Positions 14,518 through 21,249 of a DNA stretch of 24,684 nucleotides are shown piece after piece. Positions within the stretch are counted from its first letter, which is position 1; every line of letters starts with the position of its first letter. Origin of the DNA: Anaerolinea thermophila (GTDB lineage Bacteria; Chloroflexota; Anaerolineae; Anaerolineales; Villigracilaceae); the NCBI GenBank assembly GCA_022729775.1, contig DZBA01000008.1, positions 1 through 24,684 of the forward strand, read 5' to 3'. A model generated the notes under the pieces. It was not told where the DNA came from. It did no database searches and saw nothing but the letters and a program-made list of their open reading frames with translations. A program made the position numbers and the translations under genes.

Positions 14518-15324
14518 TGCCTGCCAAACTGAATCGGGCTTTGCCATTTCTGCCACAATATCAAAAGTGGAAATCGCGCCGAGAGGGAAGGCTTCCGGGT
14601 CTTGGGCGTCTATGACAATCAAGCGGTGATTGTGGTTTTGAATCATCTTATCCGCCGCTTCGCGCAGACTCGCGTTAATGTCAATCGTCAGCGCGGGATG
14701 CATCACATCGCGGACAATGGCTTTTTTATCCACGCCATTTTTGACGAATTGCAGCAGGTCATGTCCACTGACGACGCCGAGCAATTTTCCGCGCACGTCT
14801 ACGACTACCACAGAGCGCCACCCTGCGGAGGTCATCGCGCGCGCCGCAGAGACGACGGGAGTCTTTCCGCGGCAGACGAGAATCGCGTCAGACATGACAT
14901 CCGCAACGGTTTCGCGTTTGGGTTCTATGGCATCGGCAACGCTGGCGACAAAATCTGAAAGGGAGACGATGCCGATATTTTTTTTATTTTCTGTGACGAG
15001 AAAACGCGAGACTCTTTTTGTCATAAATTGGTTTGCTGCTTCAGCAATGGGCGTATCTGCTTCGATGGTATCCACCGGCTGCGACATTAAATCCGCGGCG
15101 GTTAACTTTCGCATAATTTCCAGGCTTTCAGCATCTTTGGAGAGCCATTCCCCTGTCATCAAGTCAGAGTCTGTGATGACGCCCATAATTCGTCCGCCTC
15201 GGTCTGCAACAAATAAAGCATGTACATTGTGCTGGTCTAACAATACTGCAACCTGTCCTAATGTAGCGGTGGTTTTGCAGGTGATGATGCCGGGGTGCAT
15301 AATATCTTTTACAAGTTTTGTCAT
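14512..15324 (-). CDS. Quadruple-CBS-domain protein
   Basis: This 270-residue protein consists of four CBS motifs (two Bateman modules). Each begins with a short I/VMHP-like or DLMSQPV-like turn: VKDIMHPGIITCK, AADLMSQPVDTIE, VADVMSDAILVCR and VRDVMHPALTIDI. Typical ends are GVITDSDLM, GIVSLSDFV, GVVSGHDLL and GAISTFDIV. CBS pairs usually bind adenosyl ligands such as AMP, ATP or SAM. The start at MTKLVKDIMH is chosen because GGAG lies 7 bases before it and the longer reading crosses the leader hairpin. It is the first gene of the leftward series, so it may sense energy or SAM status for the pathway; that is inference. Its TAG stop codon is part of octamer array 4. Confidence 0.87.
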   Translation of the reverse strand: MTKLVKDIMHPGIITCKTTATLGQVAVLLDQHNVHALFVADRGGRIMGVITDSDLMTGEWLSKDAESLEIMRKLTAADLMSQPVDTIEADTPIAEAANQFMTKRVSRFLVTENKKNIGIVSLSDFVASVADAIEPKRETVADVMSDAILVCRGKTPVVSAARAMTSAGWRSVVVVDVRGKLLGVVSGHDLLQFVKNGVDKKAIVRDVMHPALTIDINASLREAADKMIQNHNHRLIVIDAQDPEAFPLGAISTFDIVAEMAKPDSVWQAR

Positions 15325-15342
15325 TAAGAAACTCCAAGTAAA

Positions 15343-15401
15343 AGACCTGACAGGTTTTAGAGCGCAATTGGGTGAAATTACCAAATTAACCTGTCAGGTC
15401 T
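15343..15401 (-). promoter_or_regulatory. Leader hairpin of the CBS-led transcript
   Basis: AGACCTGACAGGTT (15343-15356) and AACCTGTCAGGTCT (15388-15401) form a perfect 14-bp inverted repeat with a 31-base loop. The predicted leftward start site is near 15407, so the hairpin fills almost the whole 5' leader and ends about a dozen bases before the GGAG of the CBS gene. GACCTGACAGG hairpins also occur as dispersed repeats, so a regulatory role is inferred only from position. Confidence 0.55.
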
Positions 15402-15413
15402 AAGTATGTGCAA

Positions 15414-15465
15414 ATTATAATAAAAAAGTCAAAATCTTGCAAATTCCTTCAAATTCCTATATAAT
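15414..15465. promoter_or_regulatory. Back-to-back promoters sharing one -35 hexamer
   Basis: The palindromic hexamer TTGCAA (15437-15442) has a perfect TATAAT exactly 17 bp away on both sides: at 15460-15465 on the plus strand and at 15414-15419 on the minus strand. The rightward start site falls at or beside the DeoR ATG (15473), and the leftward start near 15407. TTGCAA matches the TTGACA consensus at four of six positions. Polymerase could occupy only one direction at a time. Confidence 0.72.
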
Positions 15466-15472
15466 CTTCCAG

Positions 15473-16261
15473 ATGGGTAAGCCCCTAATCCCCGCCCAAC
15501 GTAGAGAGAGAATTCAAGAATATCTTGCAATTCATCAGATTGCGCGTACCGCCGACCTGATGAGTTTGCTGGAAACTTCTGAAGCGACTGTCCGCCGCGA
15601 CTTGGAGTCGCTTGAACAGAAGGGGATTTTGGAGCGCACGCACGGCGGCGCGATTTTGAGTCAGCGCGTGCTTTTTGAGCAGGCTTATCAACAGCGCGCG
15701 CAGCATTTCCCCGAAGAGAAGAAGAAAATTGGCGAGCTCGCCGCTTCTTTGATAGAAGATGGCGATATTATTTTCATCAACAGCGGAACAACCGCCACGC
15801 AAGTTCTTCAACATATCCGCCGTGATTTACACATCACGGTTTTTACGAACAATGTCAACGCCGCGCTGGAATTGGGCGAACCCGGCTTTCAATACTATTT
15901 GACTGGCGGGGAATTTCACGCGCGCTCGAATTCTCTCGCGGGGCGCTTCGCGCTCGACAACCTGAATTTGGTCTTTGCCAACAAAGCAATTCTCGGCGTG
16001 GATGGCGTTTCCATCAAACATGGCTGCACCGTGCCGACCAACCCCGAAGCGGAAGTTGTTCGTAAAATGATCGAAAGAACGAAGGGGCAAGTTGTTATCG
16101 TTGCCGACCACAGCAAGTGGGGCGCGGTATCCAATTTCCCTGTAGCTAGCGTGGATGAAATAGATAAATTGGTAACGGATGAAGGGTTTAGCAGGGAGGC
16201 AATGAAAGACTTGGAAGAGTATGACGTGGAAGTATTGGTTGCGGAGAAGGTAAATACGTAG
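15473..16261 (+). CDS. DeoR-family transcriptional regulator
   Basis: This 262-residue protein starts at MGKPLIPAQRRERIQEYL. A longer reading from TTG at 15437 is rejected because that TTG is the -35 hexamer. An N-terminal DeoR helix-turn-helix (about 6-55, with SEATVRRDLESLEQKGILERTHGGA) is followed by the DeoRC sensor domain containing FINSGTTATQVLQHI and IVADHSKWG. Such regulators are usually repressors released by phosphorylated sugars. The TATAAT ends 7 bp before the ATG and no ribosome site fits, so the mRNA is probably leaderless. It sits at the centre of the divergent island and probably controls both directions. The last residues and the TAG stop codon are encoded inside octamer array 5. 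Confidence 0.88.
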   Translation: MGKPLIPAQRRERIQEYLAIHQIARTADLMSLLETSEATVRRDLESLEQKGILERTHGGAILSQRVLFEQAYQQRAQHFPEEKKKIGELAASLIEDGDIIFINSGTTATQVLQHIRRDLHITVFTNNVNAALELGEPGFQYYLTGGEFHARSNSLAGRFALDNLNLVFANKAILGVDGVSIKHGCTVPTNPEAEVVRKMIERTKGQVVIVADHSKWGAVSNFPVASVDEIDKLVTDEGFSREAMKDLEEYDVEVLVAEKVNT

Positions 16262-16320
16262 ACAAGTACACACGTAGACATGTATACCTGTTTACTTGTG
16301 TACCTGTGTACTTGTTTACC
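16249..16320. repeat. Octamer array 5 (inverted arms)
   Basis: AGGTAAAT, ACGTAGAC, AAGTACAC and ACGTAGACA are followed by TGTATACC, TGTTTACT, TGTGTACC, TGTGTACT and TGTTTACC. The switch point is GTAGACATGTATAC. The array starts inside the DeoR coding region and includes its stop codon at 16259-16261. Confidence 0.92.
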
Positions 16321-16334
16321 AAAGCGGAGCGCCC

Positions 16335-16817
16335 ATGACCGAACGAAAGCCCCTCTATAATTCCCCTAGCGAAAAAGGTAAGCGCGGATTTGAAGATTTG
16401 GAGTGTTATCAACTGGCGTTGGAAGTCATGGCAAAGGTTCATGCGTTTTCAGAGACTTTGCCCGCAAAAGAAAAATTCGACCTGTATGCGCAAATCCGCC
16501 GCTGTTCAAAAGGCGTGACAGGCAACATCGCAGAGGCTTACGGACGTTATCATTATTTGGATAGTTTGCATTATTATTCGATTGCTCGCGGTGAGTTAAA
16601 CGAAACACTGGCAAGACTGATTGATGCGCGAGTTTTGAATTACATCAATCAACCTGAATTTGAAGAACTTTACAAGTTAATCCGTCTTACAGAACAAACG
16701 CTCAATGGCTTCATGACTTACGTTCGCCGCCAACGCGCGGGGGCGCAGGAATATGGCGATAAGAAGGCGCGTGAGGACTCTGTGGATTATGAAGTGAGTG
16801 ATGATTTATACAAGTAA
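16335..16817 (+). CDS. Four-helix-bundle protein (23S rRNA-intervening-sequence family)
   Basis: This 160-residue protein matches the family first seen as ORFs in 23S rRNA intervening sequences. It has GFEDLECYQLALEVMAKV at the start, LPAKEKFDLYAQIRRCSKGVTGNIAEAYGR in the middle and an ARGELNETLARL helix. It is all-helical and has no catalytic motif. Relatives include the bAvd accessory proteins of diversity-generating retroelements, but no reverse transcriptase is near. The start at 16335 is favoured over an in-frame ATG at 16296 because that one lies inside the octamer array; GGAG is close upstream. Arrays 5 and 6 flank the gene directly, and its last codons (LYK) and TAA stop are encoded in array 6. 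Its role is unknown. Confidence 0.8.
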   Translation: MTERKPLYNSPSEKGKRGFEDLECYQLALEVMAKVHAFSETLPAKEKFDLYAQIRRCSKGVTGNIAEAYGRYHYLDSLHYYSIARGELNETLARLIDARVLNYINQPEFEELYKLIRLTEQTLNGFMTYVRRQRAGAQEYGDKKAREDSVDYEVSDDLYK

Positions 16818-16923
16818 ATAAGTAGACAGGTTTACCTGTCTACTTGTGTACTTATTTACCTGTCTACCTGTGTACTTGTTTACCTATCTACTTGTTTACC
16901 TGTGTACTTATTTACCTACCTAC
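16807..16923. repeat. Octamer array 6 (longest single arm)
   Basis: A short arm (ATACAAGTAAATAAGTAGACAG) on the left is followed by eleven TGTNTACN-type units in strict 8-bp phase up to 16923. AAGTAGACAGGT and ACCTGTCTACTT at the junction form a perfect 12-bp stem with 2 bases between. The array begins within the end of the four-helix-bundle gene and stops 4 bp before the GGAG of the next gene. Confidence 0.93.
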
Positions 16924-16937
16924 AACGGAGTGAATAT

Positions 16938-19367
16938 ATGAAGAACCAAGCAGAAATCGTAATCATTGGCGGGGGGATTTTCGGCGCGCAAGTCGCATAT
17001 CATCTTGCGAAGTACGGACGCAAAGATGTAGTTATTTTGGAGAAGGGCGAAATCGCCAGCGGAGAATCATCTCACGCGGCGGGACTTGTGACGCAGTTCG
17101 CCACATCCCAAGCCATGCTCAAGTTCCGCATGTACAGCGCGGAGTTGTATCACGAGCTGGGACTGTTCGACCGCGTGGGCAGTTTGCGCGTCGCTTCGAG
17201 CGTGGAACAACTTAAGGAAATGGAACGCAGCGTCAGCCGCGCAAAGGCGTTGGGCTTGGATTGCGAAGTCATCTCGGCTGCCGAAGCGAAGAATCACATG
17301 CCGCAAATTACAGAGAAGGATTTATACGGCGGCATTTATCTCCCCAACGATGGGCAGCTCGACCCATACACAACAACCACCTCGATGGTGAACTTCGCCA
17401 AAGAACTGGGCGTGACGGTGTACACCAACATGCGCGTCACTGCGATTAAGGTCACGCCGAAAGGCGAGATTGAATCGGTTGTGACTGATAAAGGTGAAAT
17501 CAAATGTGAAATCGTGATCAACGCCGCGGGGCTTTGGGCGCCGCGCATTGCCGCGATGGTGGGAATCAACGTCCCGACCACGCCCGTTGACCATCAACAC
17601 ATCGCGCTCAAAGCCGTCCCCGGACATGAGTTTGATTCAAAGACTCCGTGCTTGCGCGACCCCGATAATTTGGTTTACATGCGTCAGGAACATGGCGGAC
17701 TCGTCATCGGCGGATATGAACCCGAACCCATCGCGCGTTGGATTGACGGCGTCCCGTGGGAACACGGCGGCACGACCCTGCCTTCCAACTTTGACCAATT
17801 TGAAATGCTGCTCGAAGGCGCGATTCGCCGCCTGCCATTTTTAGAGCAAGCGGGAATCATCACGCTCGTCAATCACCCTGGCGCGTACACGCCTGACTGT
17901 CAACCGATGTTGGGACCCATGCCTGGCGTCAAAGGTTTTTGGATGTTGGCGGGCATGTCGCTCAACGGATATGGCGGCGCGGGCGGCATGGGCAAACTTC
18001 TCGCGGAATGGCTCATCGAAGGCGAAGCGCCGATGGATGTCTACGGTTATCGCGCGACGCGTTTTGCAAATTATTATTCCGACCACGTCTACGCGGCAGA
18101 GCGCACGAAGGAAAGCGTGAAATATTATTATCGCTTGCGCTTCCCGCATGATGAACATGAGAAGGCGCGACCTCATCGCGTGAGTCCGCTGCATTATCGC
18201 CTGCTGGAACATGGCGCGGTGTTCGGTGAAAAATTCGGATGGGAGCGCGTGAACTACTTCCAGCCCGGAAAAGAATCGCGGTGCATGGGCGAAGATCAGC
18301 GCGGATGGGGCTGGGCAAAACCGCCGTTCTTCGAGAGAATGCGCGAGGAACACATCGCCACCCGCGAACGCGCAACGTTGTATGATTTAACGTCGTTCGG
18401 AAAAATCGAAGTCAAAGGCAAGGGCGCGTTACCGCTGTTGCAAAGATTGACATCGAGCAATATGGATAAGCCCGTCGGCAGCGCGATGTACACGCAATTC
18501 TTGAACACGCGCGGCGGAATCGAATCCGATTTGACGGTGACTCGTCTCGGCAAGGATTTATTCTGGGTTATCACGGGTTCTGGTTTCATCGGCAATGACC
18601 TCGCGCGGATTCAAATGCACGTGGACGAAAAAGACGGCGATGTCTCCATCCGCGACCTTACGCAGGAGTACGCCTGTCTCGCGCTGTGGGGACCTTTGTC
18701 TCGCAAGATTTTGAAGAAGGTCACGAGCGATACGATTACAAATAAAAGACATCCATATTTGATGACGCGCCCGATTAATATCAACGGCGCGAAAGTGCTG
18801 GCGCAGCGTGTGAGTTATGCGGGCGAACTCGGCTGGGAACTTTACATCCCCAATAACAAAGCCACGATGGTTTGGGATTTGCTCATCGAAGCGGGCAAAG
18901 AATTCAAAATGGAAGTTGGCGGATACAAGGCGCTCGATCCGCTGCGTTTGGAAAAAGGCTTCAAATATTTCACTGCCGACATTACGCCATCCGAAACGCC
19001 ATACGAAGCGGGGCTGGGTTTCTGCGTGGATCTGAGCAAACCCGATTTCATCGGCAAGGACGCGCTGGTCAAACAGAAAGCGGAAGGAATCAAGCGCAAA
19101 CTTTGCACCTTCATTTTGTCCGACACGGATGAGTTCACACAAATCTACGGCGGCGAAGCGATTCACCATGAAGGCAAAGTCATCTCCCGTGTCCGAAGCG
19201 GCGGGTATGGATTTACGGCAAAGAGAAACATCTTTTATGCTTACCTTTCAATTGAACTGGCGAAGGTTGGCAACCGCTTTGAAGTGGAGTTGATTGAAGG
19301 TCGCTATCAAGCGGAAGTGACTCCGTCCGTGCTGTATGACGCGAAAGGCGAAAATTTAAGAGCGTAA
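16938..19367 (+). CDS. Dimethylglycine/sarcosine dehydrogenase-like flavoprotein 2
   Basis: An 809-residue paralogue of the protein at 11980-14412. It has FAD motif IVIIGGGIFGAQVAYHL, then GESSHAAGL with His46 at the covalent-FAD position; the residue before the histidine is Ser instead of Trp. The FAO linker and GcvT-like folate domain follow, with SYAGELGWELY, DPLRLEKGFKYF and GKDALVKQKAEGIKRK. The predicted reaction is oxidative N-demethylation of a methylglycine with transfer of the one-carbon unit to folate. The start at 16938 is chosen because GGAG lies 7 bases before it and a longer reading would run into array 6. It is the third gene of the rightward series. Having two such enzymes suggests successive demethylation steps. 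Confidence 0.88.
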   Translation: MKNQAEIVIIGGGIFGAQVAYHLAKYGRKDVVILEKGEIASGESSHAAGLVTQFATSQAMLKFRMYSAELYHELGLFDRVGSLRVASSVEQLKEMERSVSRAKALGLDCEVISAAEAKNHMPQITEKDLYGGIYLPNDGQLDPYTTTTSMVNFAKELGVTVYTNMRVTAIKVTPKGEIESVVTDKGEIKCEIVINAAGLWAPRIAAMVGINVPTTPVDHQHIALKAVPGHEFDSKTPCLRDPDNLVYMRQEHGGLVIGGYEPEPIARWIDGVPWEHGGTTLPSNFDQFEMLLEGAIRRLPFLEQAGIITLVNHPGAYTPDCQPMLGPMPGVKGFWMLAGMSLNGYGGAGGMGKLLAEWLIEGEAPMDVYGYRATRFANYYSDHVYAAERTKESVKYYYRLRFPHDEHEKARPHRVSPLHYRLLEHGAVFGEKFGWERVNYFQPGKESRCMGEDQRGWGWAKPPFFERMREEHIATRERATLYDLTSFGKIEVKGKGALPLLQRLTSSNMDKPVGSAMYTQFLNTRGGIESDLTVTRLGKDLFWVITGSGFIGNDLARIQMHVDEKDGDVSIRDLTQEYACLALWGPLSRKILKKVTSDTITNKRHPYLMTRPININGAKVLAQRVSYAGELGWELYIPNNKATMVWDLLIEAGKEFKMEVGGYKALDPLRLEKGFKYFTADITPSETPYEAGLGFCVDLSKPDFIGKDALVKQKAEGIKRKLCTFILSDTDEFTQIYGGEAIHHEGKVISRVRSGGYGFTAKRNIFYAYLSIELAKVGNRFEVELIEGRYQAEVTPSVLYDAKGENLRA

Positions 19368-19373
19368 GTCCTA

Positions 19374-19445
19374 TGTACCGCGAGATTTATCTCGCAAGGC
19401 GCGAAATGCCCTTCGATAAGCCCATGACAAAAAATTCGCGGTACA
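19374..19445. repeat. Inverted-repeat segment upstream of the toxin-antitoxin pair
   Basis: TGTACCGCGA (19374-19383) and TCGCGGTACA (19436-19445) are perfectly complementary. A smaller hairpin, GCGAGA-TTTA-TCTCGC, lies at 19380-19395. No matching direct repeats were found outside, so transposition is not supported. It separates the dehydrogenase-like gene from the toxin-antitoxin promoter and might weaken read-through. Confidence 0.6.
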
Positions 19446-19457
19446 GTTTACAAATTG

Positions 19458-19463
19458 TATAAT
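19458..19463 (+). promoter_or_regulatory. -10 element of the toxin-antitoxin pair
   Basis: A perfect TATAAT lies 17 bp before the antitoxin ATG. No good -35 hexamer is visible at 16-18 bp upstream, so the promoter may need an activator or be weak. AGAGGTG at 19470-19476 is the ribosome site. Confidence 0.5.
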
Positions 19464-19480
19464 GACGTAAGAGGTGTATT

Positions 19481-19717
19481 ATGACTCAACAAACGATTGT
19501 TTCAAATCCCAAAATAATGATGGGCAAGCCTGTTGTTTCGGGAACGCGGATTACGGTTGAATTGATTCTGGAAAAACTTTCGCATGGCGAATCTTTTGAA
19601 GGCTTATTAAATTCGCATCCACGTTTGACGAGAGAAGGCATATTAGCCGCGTTGAATTTTGCGCGGGAAGCCTTGCGCGCCGACGTCATTTACCCAATCG
19701 CCGAGTCTATTCAATGA
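19481..19717 (+). CDS. DUF433-family antitoxin
   Basis: This 78-residue protein shows the DUF433 pattern: IVSNPKIMMGKPVVSGTRITVELILEKLSHGES, then HPRLTREGILAALNFARE. It is a small helical DNA-binding-like domain, usually found as the antitoxin partner of a DUF5615 toxin. AGAGGTG lies just before the ATG, and a TATAAT at 19458 can give the pair its own transcript. Its stop overlaps the start of the next gene by 4 bases (ATGA), as expected of a translationally coupled pair. The pair sits inside a metabolic gene series and may have arrived later. Confidence 0.85.
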   Translation: MTQQTIVSNPKIMMGKPVVSGTRITVELILEKLSHGESFEGLLNSHPRLTREGILAALNFAREALRADVIYPIAESIQ

Positions 19718-20064
19718 AAATTGTTGCTGACGAATGCGTAGATAAGGAGATTGTTCTGCGTTTAAGAAGCGATGGACATGAGGTTGATTTTGTGGCAGAG
19801 ACATCTCCAGAAATTTTGGATGAAGACGTATTGATTCTCGCAGGCGCTGAAGACACCTTGTTGTTGACCGAAGACAAAGATTTTGGCGAATTGATATTTC
19901 GTCAGGGTTTGGTTAAGCGCGGTATTCTTTTATATCGCCTTCCAGAATTATTCCCGTTAGAAAGAGCCGAAATTATTTCCATAGCAATTGCCAAGCATGA
20001 AAACGAATTGCTCGATTCTTTTAGCGTGCTTACCGAAAAAGCAATTCGCATTCGCAAACTATAG
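19714..20064 (+). CDS. DUF5615 PIN-like toxin
   Basis: This 116-residue protein matches the DUF5615 PIN-like family. It opens with MKIVADECVDKEIVLRLR (acidic D6 and E7) and has VDFVAETSPEILDEDVL and TLLLTEDKDFGELIF, whose acidic residues would complete a PIN-type metal site, then GILLYRLPE. It is the predicted toxin of the preceding DUF433 antitoxin, probably an RNase; activity is inferred from the family. It overlaps the antitoxin gene by 4 bases. The PfkB-fold gene starts 14 bases after its stop without a clear ribosome site, so that gene may depend on translation from here. Confidence 0.85.
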   Translation: MKIVADECVDKEIVLRLRSDGHEVDFVAETSPEILDEDVLILAGAEDTLLLTEDKDFGELIFRQGLVKRGILLYRLPELFPLERAEIISIAIAKHENELLDSFSVLTEKAIRIRKL

Positions 20065-20078
20065 TAAATCAATATTTT

Positions 20079-21149
20079 ATGCCCAACAAACAATCCCCCC
20101 CCTCCTACGTAGGCTTTGGCATGTTGACGCCGGTCTACATCATGGCATTGGATAAACTCCCCAAGCACAACACCGGCGCGCTTGTTCATCAAGTCAGCGA
20201 GTACGTGTATGATGACGCGGCAATTATCGCCTGCAACTTAAGCCAGTGGAGAATCCCCTCGGGCATGATTGGCACATCCGTTGGTGATGACCTGCTGGGA
20301 CATTATGTCGCTGACACGCTGAAAGAAATGGGCGTGCAAAGCGAAGTGCGATTTACAAAAAAATATAAAACTCCGCTTGAAGTCAACGTCTCGGATAAGC
20401 TCGGCGCGCGCACCTATTTTTGGCAAAGGTCACCGGAGATTTTGGATACGCTCAACACTGCGGATTTATCCATGCTCAAGAATGCGGACTTGATGTACGT
20501 GGATTGGTACGACGGCGATAACATCATCCGCGCGATGAACGAAGCGCGGCGGCTTGGCGTTCCTGTTTTTCTCAACCTCGAACACGGTCACAAGGACTCG
20601 GAAATTTTCGAGAAACTCGCCAGCCGCGCAACGATATGTCAAGCCGTGACCGACGACGCGCAAATCGGGCGCAAAGGCGCAATGCTCAATGTCGCCAAGA
20701 AACTGCTCAAAGCGGGAATCAAAACCGCGATTATCACCATGGCAAAGCAGGGCTGCATGGTCGTGCAGGGCGACGAGATCATCCGCGCGTACGCGCCGAA
20801 GGTCAAGGCTGTGGACGGTTCCGGCGCGGGCGCGACTTTCTCTTCGGGGTTTATCTACGGCTACCTCAAAGGCTGGAATCTCGAAGAATCTGTGCGCTTT
20901 GCGATTGCGGCGGCTTCGCTCAAAGTAACGCGCTCCGGCTTGAAGATGTTTTCGATTAAAGACATCAAAGCGCTGGCGGCTACGATTCGCGTCGAGCGCA
21001 TGGTCTACCGCGACAACCAATTCCTCGAGTTAAGCGAAATTCTTTCAGCGGAAAGTCCCCTCATTCAGGAAAGCAAAAAATTGGCGCAAAAACTTTTACC
21101 AAAAAAGAAAACGGAACGGCGCAAACTCAAAAAGTCGTTGGTGGAGTAG
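20079..21149 (+). CDS. PfkB-fold sugar-kinase-like protein with altered active site
   Basis: This 356-residue protein has the ribokinase/PfkB layout: N-terminal YVGFGMLTPVYIMALDKL, middle SVGDDLLGHYVADTLKEMGV, and ITMAKQGCMVV before the ATP-site loop. The loop reads VDGSGAGATFSSGFIYGYL, so the usual catalytic aspartate of GAGD is Ala252. The N-terminal Gly-Gly hinge of typical members is also not evident (YDDAAIIACN). The protein may therefore be a pseudokinase, a binding or regulatory protein, or a diverged kinase. A lysine/arginine-rich tail (KKKTERRKLKK) ends it. The start lacks a ribosome site and follows the toxin gene by 14 bases. The stop codon TAG abuts octamer array 7. Confidence 0.75.
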   Translation: MPNKQSPPSYVGFGMLTPVYIMALDKLPKHNTGALVHQVSEYVYDDAAIIACNLSQWRIPSGMIGTSVGDDLLGHYVADTLKEMGVQSEVRFTKKYKTPLEVNVSDKLGARTYFWQRSPEILDTLNTADLSMLKNADLMYVDWYDGDNIIRAMNEARRLGVPVFLNLEHGHKDSEIFEKLASRATICQAVTDDAQIGRKGAMLNVAKKLLKAGIKTAIITMAKQGCMVVQGDEIIRAYAPKVKAVDGSGAGATFSSGFIYGYLKGWNLEESVRFAIAAASLKVTRSGLKMFSIKDIKALAATIRVERMVYRDNQFLELSEILSAESPLIQESKKLAQKLLPKKKTERRKLKKSLVE

Positions 21150-21220
21150 AGTATACAGGTATACAAGTACACATGTCTACTTGTCTACTTGTATACCTGT
21201 TTACCTGTTTACCTTTTTAC
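21145..21220. repeat. Octamer array 7 (inverted arms)
   Basis: AGTATACAG, GTATACAA and GTACACA are followed by TGTCTACT, TGTCTACT, TGTATACC, TGTTTACC and TGTTTACC. The switch point is GTACACATGTCTAC. A T-rich stretch (CTTTTTACATTTTT) follows, so this array could also attenuate transcription. The PfkB-fold gene stop codon touches the first unit. Confidence 0.9.
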
Positions 21221-21249
21221 ATTTTTCCCGTTGCCAATAAAGGATAAAT

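Noticed and set aside
15437..15472. Longer DeoR start at TTG (15437)
   Set aside because: This TTG is the start of the -35 hexamer, and the TATAAT box would lie inside the coding region. The ATG at 15473 fits the family N-terminus.
16249..16923. Octamer arrays as ordinary rho-independent terminators
   Set aside because: Most arms are A/T-mixed with mismatches at the variable positions and are not followed by a T-run. They sit between cistrons that need read-through. Only array 7 is followed by a T-rich stretch.
19374..19445. Inverted repeat as a transposed element
   Set aside because: The 10-bp ends are perfect, but no direct repeats flank them and no second copy is in the window.
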